Shown here one piece after another: positions 27,600 to 37,562 of a DNA stretch of 64,000 nucleotides. The notes under the pieces were generated by a model. That model worked only from the letters and a program-made list of their open reading frames with translations, was not told the DNA's origin and did not search any database. Both the position numbers and the translations under genes were made by a program. Source of the DNA: Roseomonas gilardii subsp. gilardii. GTDB taxonomy: Bacteria > Pseudomonadota > Alphaproteobacteria > Acetobacterales > Acetobacteraceae. The first letter of the stretch is position 1. Every line of letters starts with the position of its first letter. The stretch is from positions 2,530,501 to 2,594,500 of the forward strand of contig NZ_CP095554.1 in assembly GCF_023078375.1 (NCBI RefSeq), in the 5' to 3' direction.

Positions 27600-28610
27600 A
27601 TGCGCCTCTACACCCTGCCGAAAACCGGTGCGATCGAGGATCTGACCCTGACGGAGCGCGAGGTGCCGCGCCCCGGCCGCCGGCAGGTGCTGGTGCGGAT
27701 GCGGGCGGCCTCGCTGAACTACCGCGACCTGCTGGTGGCCACGGGCCGCTATGGCAGGGCAGGGGTCCAGCCGGGGCTGGTGCCCCTCTCCGACGGGGCG
27801 GGCGAGGTCGCGGCGGTGGGGCCGGACGTGACCCGGGTGAAGGAAGGGGACCGGGTGGCCGGCATCTTCATGCAGGGCTGGATCGCCGGCCCGCCCGACG
27901 AATCCTACCGCGCCACCGCCCTGGGCGGCTCCATCGACGGGGTGCTGGCGGAATACGTGCTCTTCGAGGAGGAAGGGCTGGTCCACCTGCCGGAGCACCT
28001 GTCCTTCGAGGAAGGTGCCTGCCTGCCCTGCGCCGGGGTGACGGCCTGGAACGCCCTGACCGCGCTGCGCCCGGTGGGGCCGGAACAGACCGTGCTGCTG
28101 CTGGGCACGGGCGGCGTCTCGATCCTCGCCCTGCAATTCGCCCATGCCGCCGGGGCGCGGGTGATCCTGACCTCCTCCTCCGACACGAAGCTGGAGCGGG
28201 CGAAGGCTCTGGGCGCCGATGCTGGCGTGAACTACCGCACCCATCCGGACTGGGAGAAGGAGGTCTGGACCCTCACCGGCAGGCGCGGCGTGGACCATGT
28301 GGTGGAAGTCGGCGGAGCGGGGACCCTGCCGAAATCCATCGCCGCCACCCGCGTGGGCGGCGCCGTCCACCTGATCGGCGTGCTGACCGGCGGGCAGATC
28401 GACCCCCTGCCGGTCATGCAGAAGGCCATCGACCTGCGCGGGGTCTTTGTCGGCTCGCGCGAGATGTTCGAGGCGATGAACCGCGCCGTCGCCTTCCACC
28501 GCATCCACCCGGTGATCGACCGGGTCTTCCCCTTCGAGGAAGCCCAGGCGGCCTATCGCCACCTGGAAAGCCAGGCGCATCTCGGCAAGGTGGTGATCCG
28601 CCTGGACTGA
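27600..28610 (+). CDS. NAD(P)-dependent medium-chain alcohol dehydrogenase, zinc-independent
   Basis: 336 residues. GroES-like domain (SLNYRDLLVATGRYG), then the Rossmann motif VLLLGTGGVSILALQFA near residue 165. The catalytic-zinc ligands of classical ADHs are absent, which places it with quinone-reductase-like MDR proteins. The C-terminal FPFEEAQAAYRHLESQAHLGKVVI is usual for the group. The substrate cannot be told. Starts about 100 bases after recJ and converges with wrbA. Confidence 0.85.
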   Translation: MRLYTLPKTGAIEDLTLTEREVPRPGRRQVLVRMRAASLNYRDLLVATGRYGRAGVQPGLVPLSDGAGEVAAVGPDVTRVKEGDRVAGIFMQGWIAGPPDESYRATALGGSIDGVLAEYVLFEEEGLVHLPEHLSFEEGACLPCAGVTAWNALTALRPVGPEQTVLLLGTGGVSILALQFAHAAGARVILTSSSDTKLERAKALGADAGVNYRTHPDWEKEVWTLTGRRGVDHVVEVGGAGTLPKSIAATRVGGAVHLIGVLTGGQIDPLPVMQKAIDLRGVFVGSREMFEAMNRAVAFHRIHPVIDRVFPFEEAQAAYRHLESQAHLGKVVIRLD

Positions 28611-28624
28611 GCGGACGGCGCCTC

Positions 28625-28657
28625 CCCCGGCGGGCCGGGGGACGGGCGGTCCCGCCC
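28625..28657. terminator. Tandem GC hairpins between convergent MDR and wrbA genes
   Basis: CCCCGG-CGGG-CCGGGG (28625-28640), followed by a smaller GGGCG/CGCCC hairpin up to about 28657, in the 58 bases between two convergent stops. No T-run; bidirectional termination is plausible. Confidence 0.4.
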
Positions 28658-28668
28658 CCTCCGCCGCC

Positions 28669-29268
28669 TCAGCCCGCGAGCTTCGCCGCGATCTTCGCCA
28701 CATGCTCGCCCTGGAAGCGGGCCAGCTCCAGCTCGTTCGCGGAAGGCTGCCGCTGGCCCTGCCCACCCGCGATGGTGGAGGCGCCATAGGGCGTGCCGCC
28801 CGTGACCTCGTCCAGCACCACCAGCCCCGGCGCCGAATAGGGCAGGCCGACCAGCACCATGCCATGGTGGAACAGCATGGTGTGGATGCCCATCAGCGTC
28901 GTCTCCTGCCCGCCATGCTGGCTGGCGGTGGAGGTGAAGGCGGAGCCGACCTTGCCGATCAGCGCGCCCTTCGCCCAGAGGCCGCCGGTCTGGTCCCAGA
29001 ACTGCGCCATCTGCGAGGAGATGCGGCCATAGCGGGTCGGCGCACCGACGATGATGGCGTCATAGTCGGCCAGTTCCTGCGGGCTGGCGACGGGGGCCGC
29101 CTGGTTCGCCTTGCCGCCGGCCTTGGCGAAGGCTTCAGGGTCCATGATCTCGGCGACGCGCTTGACCGTCACCTCGGCCCCGGCGCCGCGCGCACCCTCG
29201 GCCACGGCCTGCGCCATGGTCTCGATATGGCCGTACATCGAGTAATAAAGGACCAGAACCTTGGCCAT
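28669..29268 (-). CDS. wrbA: NAD(P)H:quinone oxidoreductase WrbA
   Basis: FMN-dependent two-electron quinone reductase protecting against oxidative stress. 199 residues. The flavodoxin-like phosphate loop [14 protein letters not shown] is at residues 6-19; [13 protein letters not shown] and [13 protein letters not shown] bind FMN, and the C-terminal [15 protein letters not shown] is family-specific. Preceded by a GAAGGAG-type site. Single-gene unit. Confidence 0.95.
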   Translation of the reverse strand: MAKVLVLYYSMYGHIETMAQAVAEGARGAGAEVTVKRVAEIMDPEAFAKAGGKANQAAPVASPQELADYDAIIVGAPTRYGRISSQMAQFWDQTGGLWAKGALIGKVGSAFTSTASQHGGQETTLMGIHTMLFHHGMVLVGLPYSAPGLVVLDEVTGGTPYGASTIAGGQGQRQPSANELELARFQGEHVAKIAAKLAG

Positions 29269-29438
29269 GCCGTATCTCCTTCGGGGAAAAAGCCTGACCG
29301 CAGACTTGGACCGGGGGAGGGAGCCCCGCCACCGGGGGCGCGATCATATCTCGTAATGGCGGCCATGGAGCCTCCGGATCACCCGGCCGCCCCCATTGGC
29401 CTGTGGCGCGCCGGGGCACTTCCTGGCATTCGGCTCCG

Positions 29439-30428
29439 ATGCGTCTGCACATCCAGAATCCCCCCGCCTCCGACCTCAGCATCACTCCCACCCAGTGGGC
29501 GTCGGCGGTCGCGCGCCACCCGGACATGGCCCATCTCGCCATGACGATGGCGGAAGACCCCCAGGGGCTGGAGGACGGGCTGCGGGAGGCCGAGGTGCTG
29601 GTGACCTGGACCGGCCTGCCGGGGGACCCCCTGCGCGCGGGGCCGCTGCGGCAACGCGCCCCGCATCTGCGCATCCTGTCCTTCACCTCGGCCGGGGTGG
29701 ACCGGATGGCGCCCTTCGACTGGCTGCCGGACGGCGTGGCGATGCTCAACAACCGCGGCACGCATGGGGACAAGGCGGGCGAGTTCGCCATCATGGCCCT
29801 GCTGATGCTGCGCAACCACATCCCCTTCTTCGCGGAATGCCAGCGGGAGGGCCGCTGGGCGCCTCGCCTCGCCCCCAGCCTGGCCGGCGCCACGCTGGGC
29901 GTGCTCGGCCTGGGCGCGCTGGGCGGCGCCACGGCCCGCCGGGCGCGGCAGTTCGGCATGCGGGTGCTGGGCATCCGCAACGGCAGCGAGCCCCACCCGG
30001 ATTGCGACGAGACCTTCCCGCAGGAGGCGCTCGATTCGGTCCTCCCGCGCTGCGACATGCTGGTCCTGGCCTGCCCGCTCACCCCGCGGACGCGCGGTAT
30101 CCTGTCGCGTGAAAGGCTCTCGCTTCTGCCGCGCGGGGCAGGGGTGGTGAACATCGCCCGTGGCCCCGTCTGGGATCAGGACGCCGCCTGCGACCTGCTG
30201 GAAAGCGGCCATCTCTCCGCCTGCCTGACCGATGTGGCGGTGCCGGAGCCGCTGCCGCCGGAAAGCCGGCTCTGGCGCACGCCGGGCCTGTTCGTGACGC
30301 CCCACATGTCGGCCGACGACCCGCTGGTCTACAACGACCGCACGCTGGACATCCTGTTCGAGAACCTGCGGGCGGAGCGCGAGGGACGCCCCCTGCCGAA
30401 CCTGGTCGACCCCCGGCGCGGCTACTGA
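29439..30428 (+). CDS. D-2-hydroxyacid dehydrogenase (glyoxylate/hydroxypyruvate reductase type)
   Basis: 329 residues. The NAD-binding GVLGLGALGGATA lies near residue 152. The catalytic Arg is in NIARGPVWDQD, the Glu in VAVPEPLPPES and the His in VTPHMSADD. A relative of GhrA by layout; the exact substrate is uncertain. ATG 29439 is taken over an in-frame ATG 12 codons upstream because the conserved fold begins at MRLHIQNP. Confidence 0.85.
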   Translation: MRLHIQNPPASDLSITPTQWASAVARHPDMAHLAMTMAEDPQGLEDGLREAEVLVTWTGLPGDPLRAGPLRQRAPHLRILSFTSAGVDRMAPFDWLPDGVAMLNNRGTHGDKAGEFAIMALLMLRNHIPFFAECQREGRWAPRLAPSLAGATLGVLGLGALGGATARRARQFGMRVLGIRNGSEPHPDCDETFPQEALDSVLPRCDMLVLACPLTPRTRGILSRERLSLLPRGAGVVNIARGPVWDQDAACDLLESGHLSACLTDVAVPEPLPPESRLWRTPGLFVTPHMSADDPLVYNDRTLDILFENLRAEREGRPLPNLVDPRRGY

Positions 30429-30891
30429 AAAGAGGCCGTGGGGCGAAATGCCCCCCACCGGCATGGGCGGCACGCACCGGACGGGTTTCCCTGTCCGGCA
30501 CGCACCGCACCAGCCGAAACGGGGAAAGGAAAGTCCCCCCGGACCGGGCTCCGATCCATGCCGGACCGTAACCCTGCTCCCTTCCACGCCCGGTATGGGC
30601 ATCCGGGATGCCGCCCGGTGGCGCCGTGGCGCCCTCCATGGCCGACCGGATGCACGAGACATTCAAGCCATGACCGGCCCCCGCTCGGGCAGGGGCCAGG
30701 GCCAGATGCGAATTCCTCGCAGGATAACGGATGAAGAGTGTCCCGCAAGAGACCGTAACACGCGGTCGGATTCCCGCAATATCCGAACATCGGTCGAGGC
30801 GCGGGAAGACCGGATCAAAGGCAAGGGGCCGTGGCGGTCATCCCGCCACGGCCCCCTTCACATCTGCTTCCGCTCTCCCCGGCGAGGGGGA
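30429..30891. other. 463-base intergenic region without a recognised gene
   Basis: Lies between the convergent hydroxyacid dehydrogenase and pgk genes. It holds a hairpin GGGGC-GAAAT-GCCCC right after the dehydrogenase stop, then a long imperfect inverted repeat (ACCGGACGGG...CCCTGTCCGG, about 30477-30500) flanked by two copies of GGCACGCACCG. The pgk terminator is at the far end. The 30700-30800 part is less GC-rich than its surroundings. No convincing small protein, and no RNA family that I recognise. Confidence 0.6.
30825..30855 (-). terminator. Rho-independent terminator of pgk
   Basis: Perfect 13-bp stem GGGGCCGTGGCGG / CCGCCACGGCCCC with a 5-base loop, followed on the minus strand by TTGCCTTT. 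Located 36 bases after the pgk stop. Confidence 0.85.
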
Positions 30892-32088
30892 TCAGGCAGC
30901 TTCCAGCGCCTTCACGCCCGGGAGGGTCTTGCCCTCCAGCCATTCCAGGAAGGCACCGCCGGCGGTGGAAACATAAGTCATGCGGTCGATCACCCCCGCA
31001 TGCTTCAGCGCCGAGACCGTGTCGCCGCCGCCGCCGATGGACTTCAGCCCCGCCGAGGCCCCCAGCGCGGCCACGGTCTGCGCCACCGCCACCGTGGCCG
31101 TGTCGAAGGGCGGCGTCTCGAAGGCGCCCAGCGGCCCGTTCCACACCAGGGTGGAGGCGGTGCGCAGCTTGTCCTCGATCAGCTCCACCGTCTTCGGCCC
31201 GACATCCAGCGCCATCATGTCCTCCGGCACCGCATCCACCGGCACCGTCCGCGTGGCCACATTCGCCTCGAAGCGCGGCGCCACCACCAGATCGACCGGC
31301 AGCACGATCTCGCAGCCCGTCTTCGCCGCCTCCGCCATGATCTGGCGGGCGGTGTCGTGCATCTCCGCCTCCTGCAGCGACTTGCCGACCGGATGCCCCT
31401 GCGCCGCCAGGAAGGTGTTCGCCATGGCGCCGCCGATCACCAGCACATCCACCTTCTTCGACAGGTTGCCGAGCAGGTCGAGCTTGGTGGAAACCTTTGA
31501 ACCGCCGACGATCGCCACGACCGGCCGCGACGGGTTGCCCAGCGCCGCGTCCAGCGCTTCCAGCTCGCCCTGCATCAGCCGCCCGGCATAGGCGGGCAGC
31601 AGCTTCGCCACGCCCTCAGTGGAGGCATGGGCGCGGTGCGCGGCGGAAAAGGCGTCGTTCACATACACATCCGCGAGCTTCGCCAGCCCCTGCGCCAGGG
31701 CCGGGTCATTCTTCTCCTCGCCCGCATGGAAGCGCGTGTTCTCCAGCAGCAGCACCTCGCCATCCGCCAGCTTCGCCACCGCCGCCTCGGCCTCCGGGCC
31801 GATGCAGTCGCCCGTGAAAGCCACCGGCTTGCCCAGCGCCTTGCTCAGCGCCTCCGCCATCGGCTTCAGCGACATCTCCGGCACGACCTTGCCCTTGGGC
31901 CGGTCGAAATGGGAGCACAGGATCACCTTCGCCCCCTTCTCCGCCAGCTCCTTGACCGTCGGCACCAGGCGCTCGATCCGCGTCATGTCCGTGATCTTCC
32001 CGTCCCGCACCGGGAGGTTCAGATCGGCCCGGAGCAGGACGCGCTTGCCCTTGGGATCGAGCGTGTCGAGGGTGCGGAAGGCTGGCAT
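30892..32088 (-). CDS. pgk: Phosphoglycerate kinase
   Basis: 398 residues. [17 protein letters not shown] near the N-terminus, [44 protein letters not shown] and the C-terminal nucleotide-binding [12 protein letters not shown] are all standard. ATG 32088 matches the usual start just before [20 protein letters not shown]. Third gene of a minus-strand tkt-gap-pgk group, but separated from gap by a terminator and an AbrB-type gene, so probably transcribed on its own. Confidence 0.96.
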   Translation of the reverse strand: MPAFRTLDTLDPKGKRVLLRADLNLPVRDGKITDMTRIERLVPTVKELAEKGAKVILCSHFDRPKGKVVPEMSLKPMAEALSKALGKPVAFTGDCIGPEAEAAVAKLADGEVLLLENTRFHAGEEKNDPALAQGLAKLADVYVNDAFSAAHRAHASTEGVAKLLPAYAGRLMQGELEALDAALGNPSRPVVAIVGGSKVSTKLDLLGNLSKKVDVLVIGGAMANTFLAAQGHPVGKSLQEAEMHDTARQIMAEAAKTGCEIVLPVDLVVAPRFEANVATRTVPVDAVPEDMMALDVGPKTVELIEDKLRTASTLVWNGPLGAFETPPFDTATVAVAQTVAALGASAGLKSIGGGGDTVSALKHAGVIDRMTYVSTAGGAFLEWLEGKTLPGVKALEAA

Positions 32089-32244
32089 CGGAAGGTCCTG
32101 ATCCTGGGGAAGGGCTGACTGAGACAGCGGCCGCCTTCCTAGCATCGGCAGGAAAGCCGATCCAGTTGCCCATCCCCGGTGGCAGACTCTCGGCCACATC
32201 CGGCCCTCTTGATTTTGCGCGCCGGTTGGAGCATAGGAATAAAA

Positions 32245-32501
32245 TCAAATTCGCTCACCGGCCGTTTCCCGCCGCCGCACCAGCCGCAGCGCCTCCACCA
32301 GCACGTCCCGCGTGATCCCCTGCTCGCCGAACAGCGCCTCCGCCTCCTCCAGCGTGGCGGACAGTGCGGGCCGCAGCATCAGCACCCCCCTTCCATCCAG
32401 CATTCCAGATGCCTGGGGTTCCCGAGCGCCTCGCGCACCCCGCGCCGCAACGTCACCTGCCCCTGGGGCGAGACCTTGAGCAGAACCCTCTTGCCAGCCA
32501 T
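32245..32501 (-). pseudogene. AbrB/MazE/SpoVT-type DNA-binding protein, frameshifted in a G-run
   Basis: ATG 32501 opens KRVLLKVSPQGQVTLRRGVR, a clear AbrB-type swapped-hairpin domain (compare SPKGQITLPKxVR). It stops soon after ECWMEGGC. In the next frame the expected continuation appears: VLMLRPALSATLEEAEAL, then FGEQGITRDVLVEALRLVRR, ending at TGA 32247..32245. Adding one G to the six-G run (plus strand 32385-32390) gives a single 85-residue protein. Such proteins are antitoxins or transition-state regulators; no toxin gene is next to it. It sits between gap and pgk. Confidence 0.72.
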
Positions 32502-32554
32502 GGCGAAGCCCTCCATCCGTCCGGAGGGATAAAGGACTAAAATCCTAAATCAGT

Positions 32555-32590
32555 AAAGAAAAAAGGCCGGGGAAGCGAACCTCCCCGGCC
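32555..32590 (-). terminator. Rho-independent terminator of gap
   Basis: On the minus strand, GGCCGGGGA / TCCCCGGCC forms a 9-bp stem with an 8-base loop, followed directly by TTTTTTCTTT. Begins 11 bases after the gap stop. Confidence 0.88.
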
Positions 32591-32600
32591 CCCGACAGCC

Positions 32601-33620
32601 TCAGAGCTTGCCGAGATAGGCGGCCGTGTCGCTCATCCGGTTCGAGAAGCCCCACTCGTTGTCGTACCAGGACATCACCCGCACCAGCCCGCCATCGACC
32701 ACCTGCGTCTGCGTCGCGTCGAAGGTGGAGGAGTGCGGATCGTGGTTGAAATCCACCGACACCAGCTTCTCGGTGTTGTAGCCGAGGATGCCCTTCAGCT
32801 CGCCCTCGGACGCCGCCTTCAGCGCCGCGTTGATGGCGTCCTTGGTCAGCCCCTCGGTCTTCTCCGGCACGAAGTCCAGGCTGACCAGCGAGACGTTCGG
32901 CGTCGGGATGCGGATGGCGGTGCCGTCCAGCTTGCCCTTCAGCTCCGGCAGCACCAGGCCCACGGCCTTCGCCGCGCCGGTCGAGGTCGGGATGGCGGAA
33001 ACCGCCGCCGCGCGGGCGCGGTGCAGGTCCTTGTGCAGCGTGTCCACCGTGTTCTGGTCACCCGTATAGGCGTGGATGGTGACCATGTAGCCGCGCAGGA
33101 TGCCGAACTTCTCGTGCAGCACCTTGGCGACCGGCGCCAGGCAGTTGGTGGTGCAGGAGGCGTTGGACACGATCTTGTCCTCGGCCGTCAGCGTCTTGTG
33201 GTTCACGCCATAGACGATGGTCTTGTCCGCGCCCTCGCCGGGGGCGGAGATCAGCACCTTCCGGGCGCCGGTGCCGAGCAGGACCTGCGCCTTCTCGCGC
33301 GCCGTGAAGATGCCCGTGCACTCGGCGGCGATGTCCACGCCGTCCCACTTCAGCTTGGTCGGGTCGCGCTCGGCCGTCACCTTGATCGGGCCCCAGGTCT
33401 TGCCATGGGCCTTGATGGTGATGCTGTCGCCCTCGACGATCACCTCGCCGGGGAAGCGGCCATGCACGCTGTCATAGCGGAAGAGATGGGCATTCGCCTC
33501 GACGGAGCCGAGGTCATTGATGGCGACGAACTCGACATCGTCGCGCGCGCTCTCGCAGGCGGCACGCAGCACGAGACGCCCGATGCGGCCGAAGCCGTTG
33601 ATGGCGACCTTAACAGCCAT
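32601..33620 (-). CDS. gap: Glyceraldehyde-3-phosphate dehydrogenase, type I
   Basis: 339 residues. [16 protein letters not shown] binds the nicotinamide cofactor, the catalytic Cys is in [13 protein letters not shown], and the phosphate-site motifs HAYTGDQN and [12 protein letters not shown] follow. The C-terminal [13 protein letters not shown] is typical. Starts 28 bases after tkt, with which it is probably co-transcribed. Confidence 0.97.
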   Translation of the reverse strand: MAVKVAINGFGRIGRLVLRAACESARDDVEFVAINDLGSVEANAHLFRYDSVHGRFPGEVIVEGDSITIKAHGKTWGPIKVTAERDPTKLKWDGVDIAAECTGIFTAREKAQVLLGTGARKVLISAPGEGADKTIVYGVNHKTLTAEDKIVSNASCTTNCLAPVAKVLHEKFGILRGYMVTIHAYTGDQNTVDTLHKDLHRARAAAVSAIPTSTGAAKAVGLVLPELKGKLDGTAIRIPTPNVSLVSLDFVPEKTEGLTKDAINAALKAASEGELKGILGYNTEKLVSVDFNHDPHSSTFDATQTQVVDGGLVRVMSWYDNEWGFSNRMSDTAAYLGKL

Positions 33621-33648
33621 GAGACGAACCCCTTCTTCCTACCTGTGG

Positions 33649-35724
33649 TTACGACAGTTTCTTCCGGACGGCGGCCGCGATGGCCTCCGCCGTGATGCCG
33701 AAATGGGGATACAGGTGTTCCGCCGGCGCGCTAGCGCCGAACCCGTGCATCCCGATGAAAACTCCGTCAGTGCCGGTCCAGCGCTCCCAGCCGAAGCCCA
33801 GCGCCGCCTCGATGCCGACGCGCAGGCCCTTGCCCAGCACCGCGTCCTGGTGCTGCGCGTCCTGCAGGGCGAAGATCTCCCAGCAGGGCAGGGAAACGAC
33901 GGCGGTGGGGATGCCCTCCGCCTCCAGCGCCTCGCGCGCCGCCATGGCGATATGGACTTCGGAGCCGGTGGCGACCAGGGTGGCCTTCCGCTCGCCCGAG
34001 GCTTCCGCCAGCACATAGCCGCCGCGGGCGCAGCGGTTCTCGCCCGCCTCACCGCGCAGGGCCGGCAGGTTCTGGCGCGACAGTGCCAGCACGCTCGGCC
34101 CGTCGGCCCGGCGCAGCGCCAGCTCCCAGCACTCCGCCGTCTCCAGCGCATCCGCCGGGCGGAAGACGAAGAGGTTGGGCATGGCGCGCAGCGAGGCCAG
34201 CGTCTCTACCGGCTGGTGCGTCGGCCCGTCCTCGCCGAGCCCGATGCTGTCATGCGTCAGCACATGCACGACACGCTGCTTCATCAGCGCGGCGAGGCGC
34301 AGCGAAGGGCGCAGATAGTCGGCGAAGACCAGGAAGGTGCCGGAATAGGGGATCAGCCCCCCATGCAGCGCCATCCCGTTCATCGCCGCGGCCATGCCGT
34401 GCTCGCGGATGCCGTAATGGATGTAGCGGCCGGAGAAATTGTCCGGCGTGACCGAGGGGATACCCTTGACGTTGGTGTTGTTGGACCCCGTCAGGTCGGC
34501 CGAGCCGCCGATCATCTCGGCGATGGCCGGCACCAGCACCTCCAGCGCGCGCTGGGAGGCGATGCGCGTGGCGATCTTCGGCCTGTCCTCCGCCACCTTG
34601 GCCTTGTAGGCGGAGAAGACCTCCGCCCAGTCGTCCGGCAGGCGGCCCGCCATGGCGCGCTCGAACTCGGCGCGCTGCGGATGCTTGGCCAGCCGCTTGA
34701 GCCAGGAACGGCGCGTGCCCCCGGCGCGGCGCCCGGCCACCTCCCATTCGCCCTTGATCCCCTCGGGGATCTCGAAGGGCGCATGGTTCCAGCCCAGCGC
34801 CGACTTCGCCGCCGTGGCCTCGTCCGGCCCCAGCGCCGCGCCGTGGCTGGCGGCGGTGCCGGCCTTCCTGGGCGCGGAGAAGCCGATGATGGTGCGGCAG
34901 GCGATGATCACCGGCTTGCGCGACTTCTGCGCCCAGGTGAGAGCCGCCGCGATCTCCTCATGGTCGTGGCCGTTGATCCGCCGTGTCGCCCAGCCATAGG
35001 CGCGATAGCGGGCCAGCACGTCCTCCGAGAAGGAGATCGCTGTGTCGCCGTCGATCGAGATGTGGTTGTCGTCCCACAGCACGCAGAGCTTGTTCAGCTT
35101 CAGGTGCCCGGCCAGCGACGAGGCCTCGTGGCTGATGCCTTCCTGCAGATCGCCGTCGGAGGCGATCACCCAGGTGCGGTGGTCCACCAGCGACTTGCCG
35201 AAGCGGGCAGCGAGCAGCCGTTCCGCCATGGCGAAGCCGACGGCGGTGGAGATGCCCTGGCCCAGCGGGCCGGTGGTCATCTCGATGCCGGGATGCTCGC
35301 CATATTCCGGATGGCCGGCGGCGGGGGAGTGGAGCTGGCGGAAGCGCTTCAGCTCCTCGATGCCCATACCCGCCTGCCCGGTGAGGTGCAGCAGGGCGTA
35401 AAGCAGCATCGAGCCGTGCCCGGCGGACAGGACGAACCGGTCACGGTCCGCCCAGCGCGGGTCGTCGGCATCGTTCTTCAGGAAGCGGGTCCAGAGGACC
35501 GTGGCCACGTCGGCCATGCCCATGGGCATGCCGGGATGGCCGGATTTCGCTTTCTCGACGGCATCGATCGCCAGCACCCGGATGGCATCGGCCATCCGGC
35601 GCAGCGGCGTCGCCGGTTGCGCCAGGATCGCGGCCTGGGCGGCGAGGGCAGGGTTGGGCGGCGCGGGCGCCTGGGAATCTGGTTCGGTCGTGGCCAAGGC
35701 GTGATCTCCGAAGCGTGAGTTCAT
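33649..35724 (-). CDS. tkt: Transketolase
   Basis: 691 residues, thiamine-diphosphate-dependent transfer of two-carbon units in the pentose phosphate pathway. KSGHPGMPMGMADVATVLW at the N-terminus, the TPP/metal loop ASDGDLQEGISHEASSLAG, the pyrimidine-domain signature GIREHGMAAAMNGMALHGG and THDSIGLGEDGPTHQPVE are all present. ATG 35724 precedes an N-terminal tail of about 35 residues. Heads the tkt-gap unit; glpX and pgk are also in the window, but no RuBisCO or phosphoribulokinase is seen. Confidence 0.97.
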   Translation of the reverse strand: MNSRFGDHALATTEPDSQAPAPPNPALAAQAAILAQPATPLRRMADAIRVLAIDAVEKAKSGHPGMPMGMADVATVLWTRFLKNDADDPRWADRDRFVLSAGHGSMLLYALLHLTGQAGMGIEELKRFRQLHSPAAGHPEYGEHPGIEMTTGPLGQGISTAVGFAMAERLLAARFGKSLVDHRTWVIASDGDLQEGISHEASSLAGHLKLNKLCVLWDDNHISIDGDTAISFSEDVLARYRAYGWATRRINGHDHEEIAAALTWAQKSRKPVIIACRTIIGFSAPRKAGTAASHGAALGPDEATAAKSALGWNHAPFEIPEGIKGEWEVAGRRAGGTRRSWLKRLAKHPQRAEFERAMAGRLPDDWAEVFSAYKAKVAEDRPKIATRIASQRALEVLVPAIAEMIGGSADLTGSNNTNVKGIPSVTPDNFSGRYIHYGIREHGMAAAMNGMALHGGLIPYSGTFLVFADYLRPSLRLAALMKQRVVHVLTHDSIGLGEDGPTHQPVETLASLRAMPNLFVFRPADALETAECWELALRRADGPSVLALSRQNLPALRGEAGENRCARGGYVLAEASGERKATLVATGSEVHIAMAAREALEAEGIPTAVVSLPCWEIFALQDAQHQDAVLGKGLRVGIEAALGFGWERWTGTDGVFIGMHGFGASAPAEHLYPHFGITAEAIAAAVRKKLS

Positions 35725-35880
35725 AGAGGGGGGCGCCCGATCCGCCAACCCTGGCGCGGTGCCGCGATGCAGCACGATAACCCCGCAAAAGCGTCTCATC
35801 CGCAGAATTCATAGGAAATTCAAAAAGATGAAGGGAATTTTTCTGGCCGATCGGAGGTGTGGTCCGCCACTCTGACGGCC

Positions 35881-36621
35881 ATGGATACACTCGTCTTGTC
35901 CGATGACGGCCTCCCCGTCCCACCGCCCGGCCCATCCCCGCCGGAGGCGCACGCCACCTCCTCCCCGCTGGTGCGGGACCTCGTGATCGGCACGGCGGAT
36001 GGGCTGACGGTGCCCTTCGCCCTGGCGGCGGGCCTGTCGGGCGCGGTGGCGGCCAATCCGCTGATCGTCACCGCTGGCCTGGCCGAGATCGCGGCGGGCT
36101 GTATCGCCATGGGCCTGGGCGGCTATCTCGCGGCGCGCAGCGAGGCCGACCGCTACGCCACCGAGTACCGGCGCGAATGGGCCGAGACGGACGAATATCC
36201 GGAGCGCGAGCGCTGGGAAGTGGCCGCGATCCTGCACCGCTACGGGCTGCGCGGGGAAACGCTGCGCAAGGCGACCGCCGCGATCTGCGCGGACCGGACG
36301 CGCTGGGTCGATTTCATGATGCGCGCCGAACTGGAACTGAACGAGCCGGAGGCGGGCGAAGCACCGCGCTCGGCGCTGCGGATCGGCGGCTCCTATGTGA
36401 TGGGCGGGCTGGTGCCGCTGCTGCCCTATATGCTGCTCGACGACACGCGGGCATCGCTGGCCGTGTCCTGCGCCGTCACGGGCCTGGCGTTGCTGGCCTT
36501 CGGCTGGCTCAAGGCACGGGCAACGGGGATGCCGCGGCTGAGCGGCGCCGTGCAGACGGCGGCGATCGGCGCGGCGGCGGCGGGCGCGGCCTTCGGGATC
36601 GCGCGGCTGGCCGGGGGGTAA
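35881..36621 (+). CDS. VIT1/CCC1-family iron/manganese transporter
   Basis: 246 residues. The family core DLVIGTADGLTVPFALAAGL lies at about residues 34-53, then the second helix LAEIAAGCIAMGLGGYLAARSE, a cytoplasmic Glu-rich segment (EYRREWAETDEYPERERWE) and three C-terminal hydrophobic helices. Expected to move Fe2+ or Mn2+ across the inner membrane; the direction is unknown. ATG 35881 preferred over an upstream start at 35857. Divergent from tkt. Confidence 0.88.
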   Translation: MDTLVLSDDGLPVPPPGPSPPEAHATSSPLVRDLVIGTADGLTVPFALAAGLSGAVAANPLIVTAGLAEIAAGCIAMGLGGYLAARSEADRYATEYRREWAETDEYPERERWEVAAILHRYGLRGETLRKATAAICADRTRWVDFMMRAELELNEPEAGEAPRSALRIGGSYVMGGLVPLLPYMLLDDTRASLAVSCAVTGLALLAFGWLKARATGMPRLSGAVQTAAIGAAAAGAAFGIARLAGG

Positions 36622-36732
36622 TCGCGCGGGTGATCGCGCGGCTGATCGGCGACCGGTCCCGCGCGCCTCTTGCCGTCCGCCGCGGACGGGGCGAGGCTCC
36701 GCCCCGACTGTCAGCCAGGGAGCCGGGTGGCG

Positions 36733-37524
36733 ATGGCCCATGAATTCCAGACCGGTGGCGGCGCGCCCGTCATCCTCCGCAACGCGGCGCTCGATTCGGA
36801 GGCGATCCTGGAAGCGCGCCGCGATCTCGCCGCCTGTTTCCGCATGGCGGCGCGGCTGGGGCTGCAGGAGGGCATCTGCAACCATTTCTCCGCCCTGGTG
36901 CCGGGGCATGACGGGCTGATGCTGGTGAACCCCTATGGCTGGGCCTTCGAGGAAATCACCGCCTCCCGCCTGCTGGTCTGCGACTTCCAGGGGAATGTGC
37001 TGGCGGGGGAGGGCAAGCCGGAGGCGACGGCCTTCTACATCCATGCGCGGCTGCACATGCGCCACCCCCGCGCCGTGGCGGCCTTCCACACGCATATGCC
37101 CAACGCGACCGCCCTTGCGATGACCGAGGGGCCGCCGCTGCTCTTCGCCGGGCAGACGGCATTGAAGTTCCACGGCCGCGTCGCGGTGGACGAGGACTAC
37201 AACGGCCTCGCGCTGGATGAGCGGGAAGGGGACCGGCTCGCGGCGGCGATGGGCGAGGCCGATATCGGCTTCCTGAAGAACCACGGGGTGATGGTGGTGG
37301 GGCCGACCATCGCCGAGGCCTGGGACGACCTCTACTACCTGGAGCGTGCCGCCGAGGCCCAGCGCCTGGCCCTGTCCACCGGCCGGCCCCTGAAGATCGT
37401 GCCGGAGCCGGTGGCGCGCGAGGCGGCGGCGCGGATGCGGGAAGGCGACCCGGAAAGCGCGCGGCTGCACCTCGCCAGCATCCGCCGCATCCTGGACCGG
37501 GAGGTCCCGGAATACGCTGGGTGA
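36733..37524 (+). CDS. Class II aldolase/adducin-domain protein
   Basis: 263 residues. The zinc-site histidines are visible in AAFHTHMPNATAL and near LKNHGVMVVGPT, with the phosphate-binding GICNHFSALVP near residue 45. This family includes fuculose-phosphate-type aldolases and many uncharacterised decarboxylase-like proteins; the substrate is not deducible. ATG 36733 is chosen because the fold starts at residue 25. Separate from the upstream transporter by 111 bases. Confidence 0.85.
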   Translation: MAHEFQTGGGAPVILRNAALDSEAILEARRDLAACFRMAARLGLQEGICNHFSALVPGHDGLMLVNPYGWAFEEITASRLLVCDFQGNVLAGEGKPEATAFYIHARLHMRHPRAVAAFHTHMPNATALAMTEGPPLLFAGQTALKFHGRVAVDEDYNGLALDEREGDRLAAAMGEADIGFLKNHGVMVVGPTIAEAWDDLYYLERAAEAQRLALSTGRPLKIVPEPVAREAAARMREGDPESARLHLASIRRILDREVPEYAG

Positions 37525-37562
37525 CACCGGAGCGCGAAAGCCGCTGAGAGGCAGGCCGCACC

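Noticed and set aside
30500-30560. GGAAAGGAAAGTCC followed by CGGGCTCC, reminiscent of the RNase P RNA 5' region
   Set aside because: None of the other conserved P RNA blocks occur in the following 300 bases, and the space before pgk is too short for a complete P RNA.
31300-32600. Toxin partner for the AbrB-type gene
   Set aside because: The flanking DNA is fully taken up by pgk, gap, terminators and short leaders; no second small ORF with toxin motifs fits.
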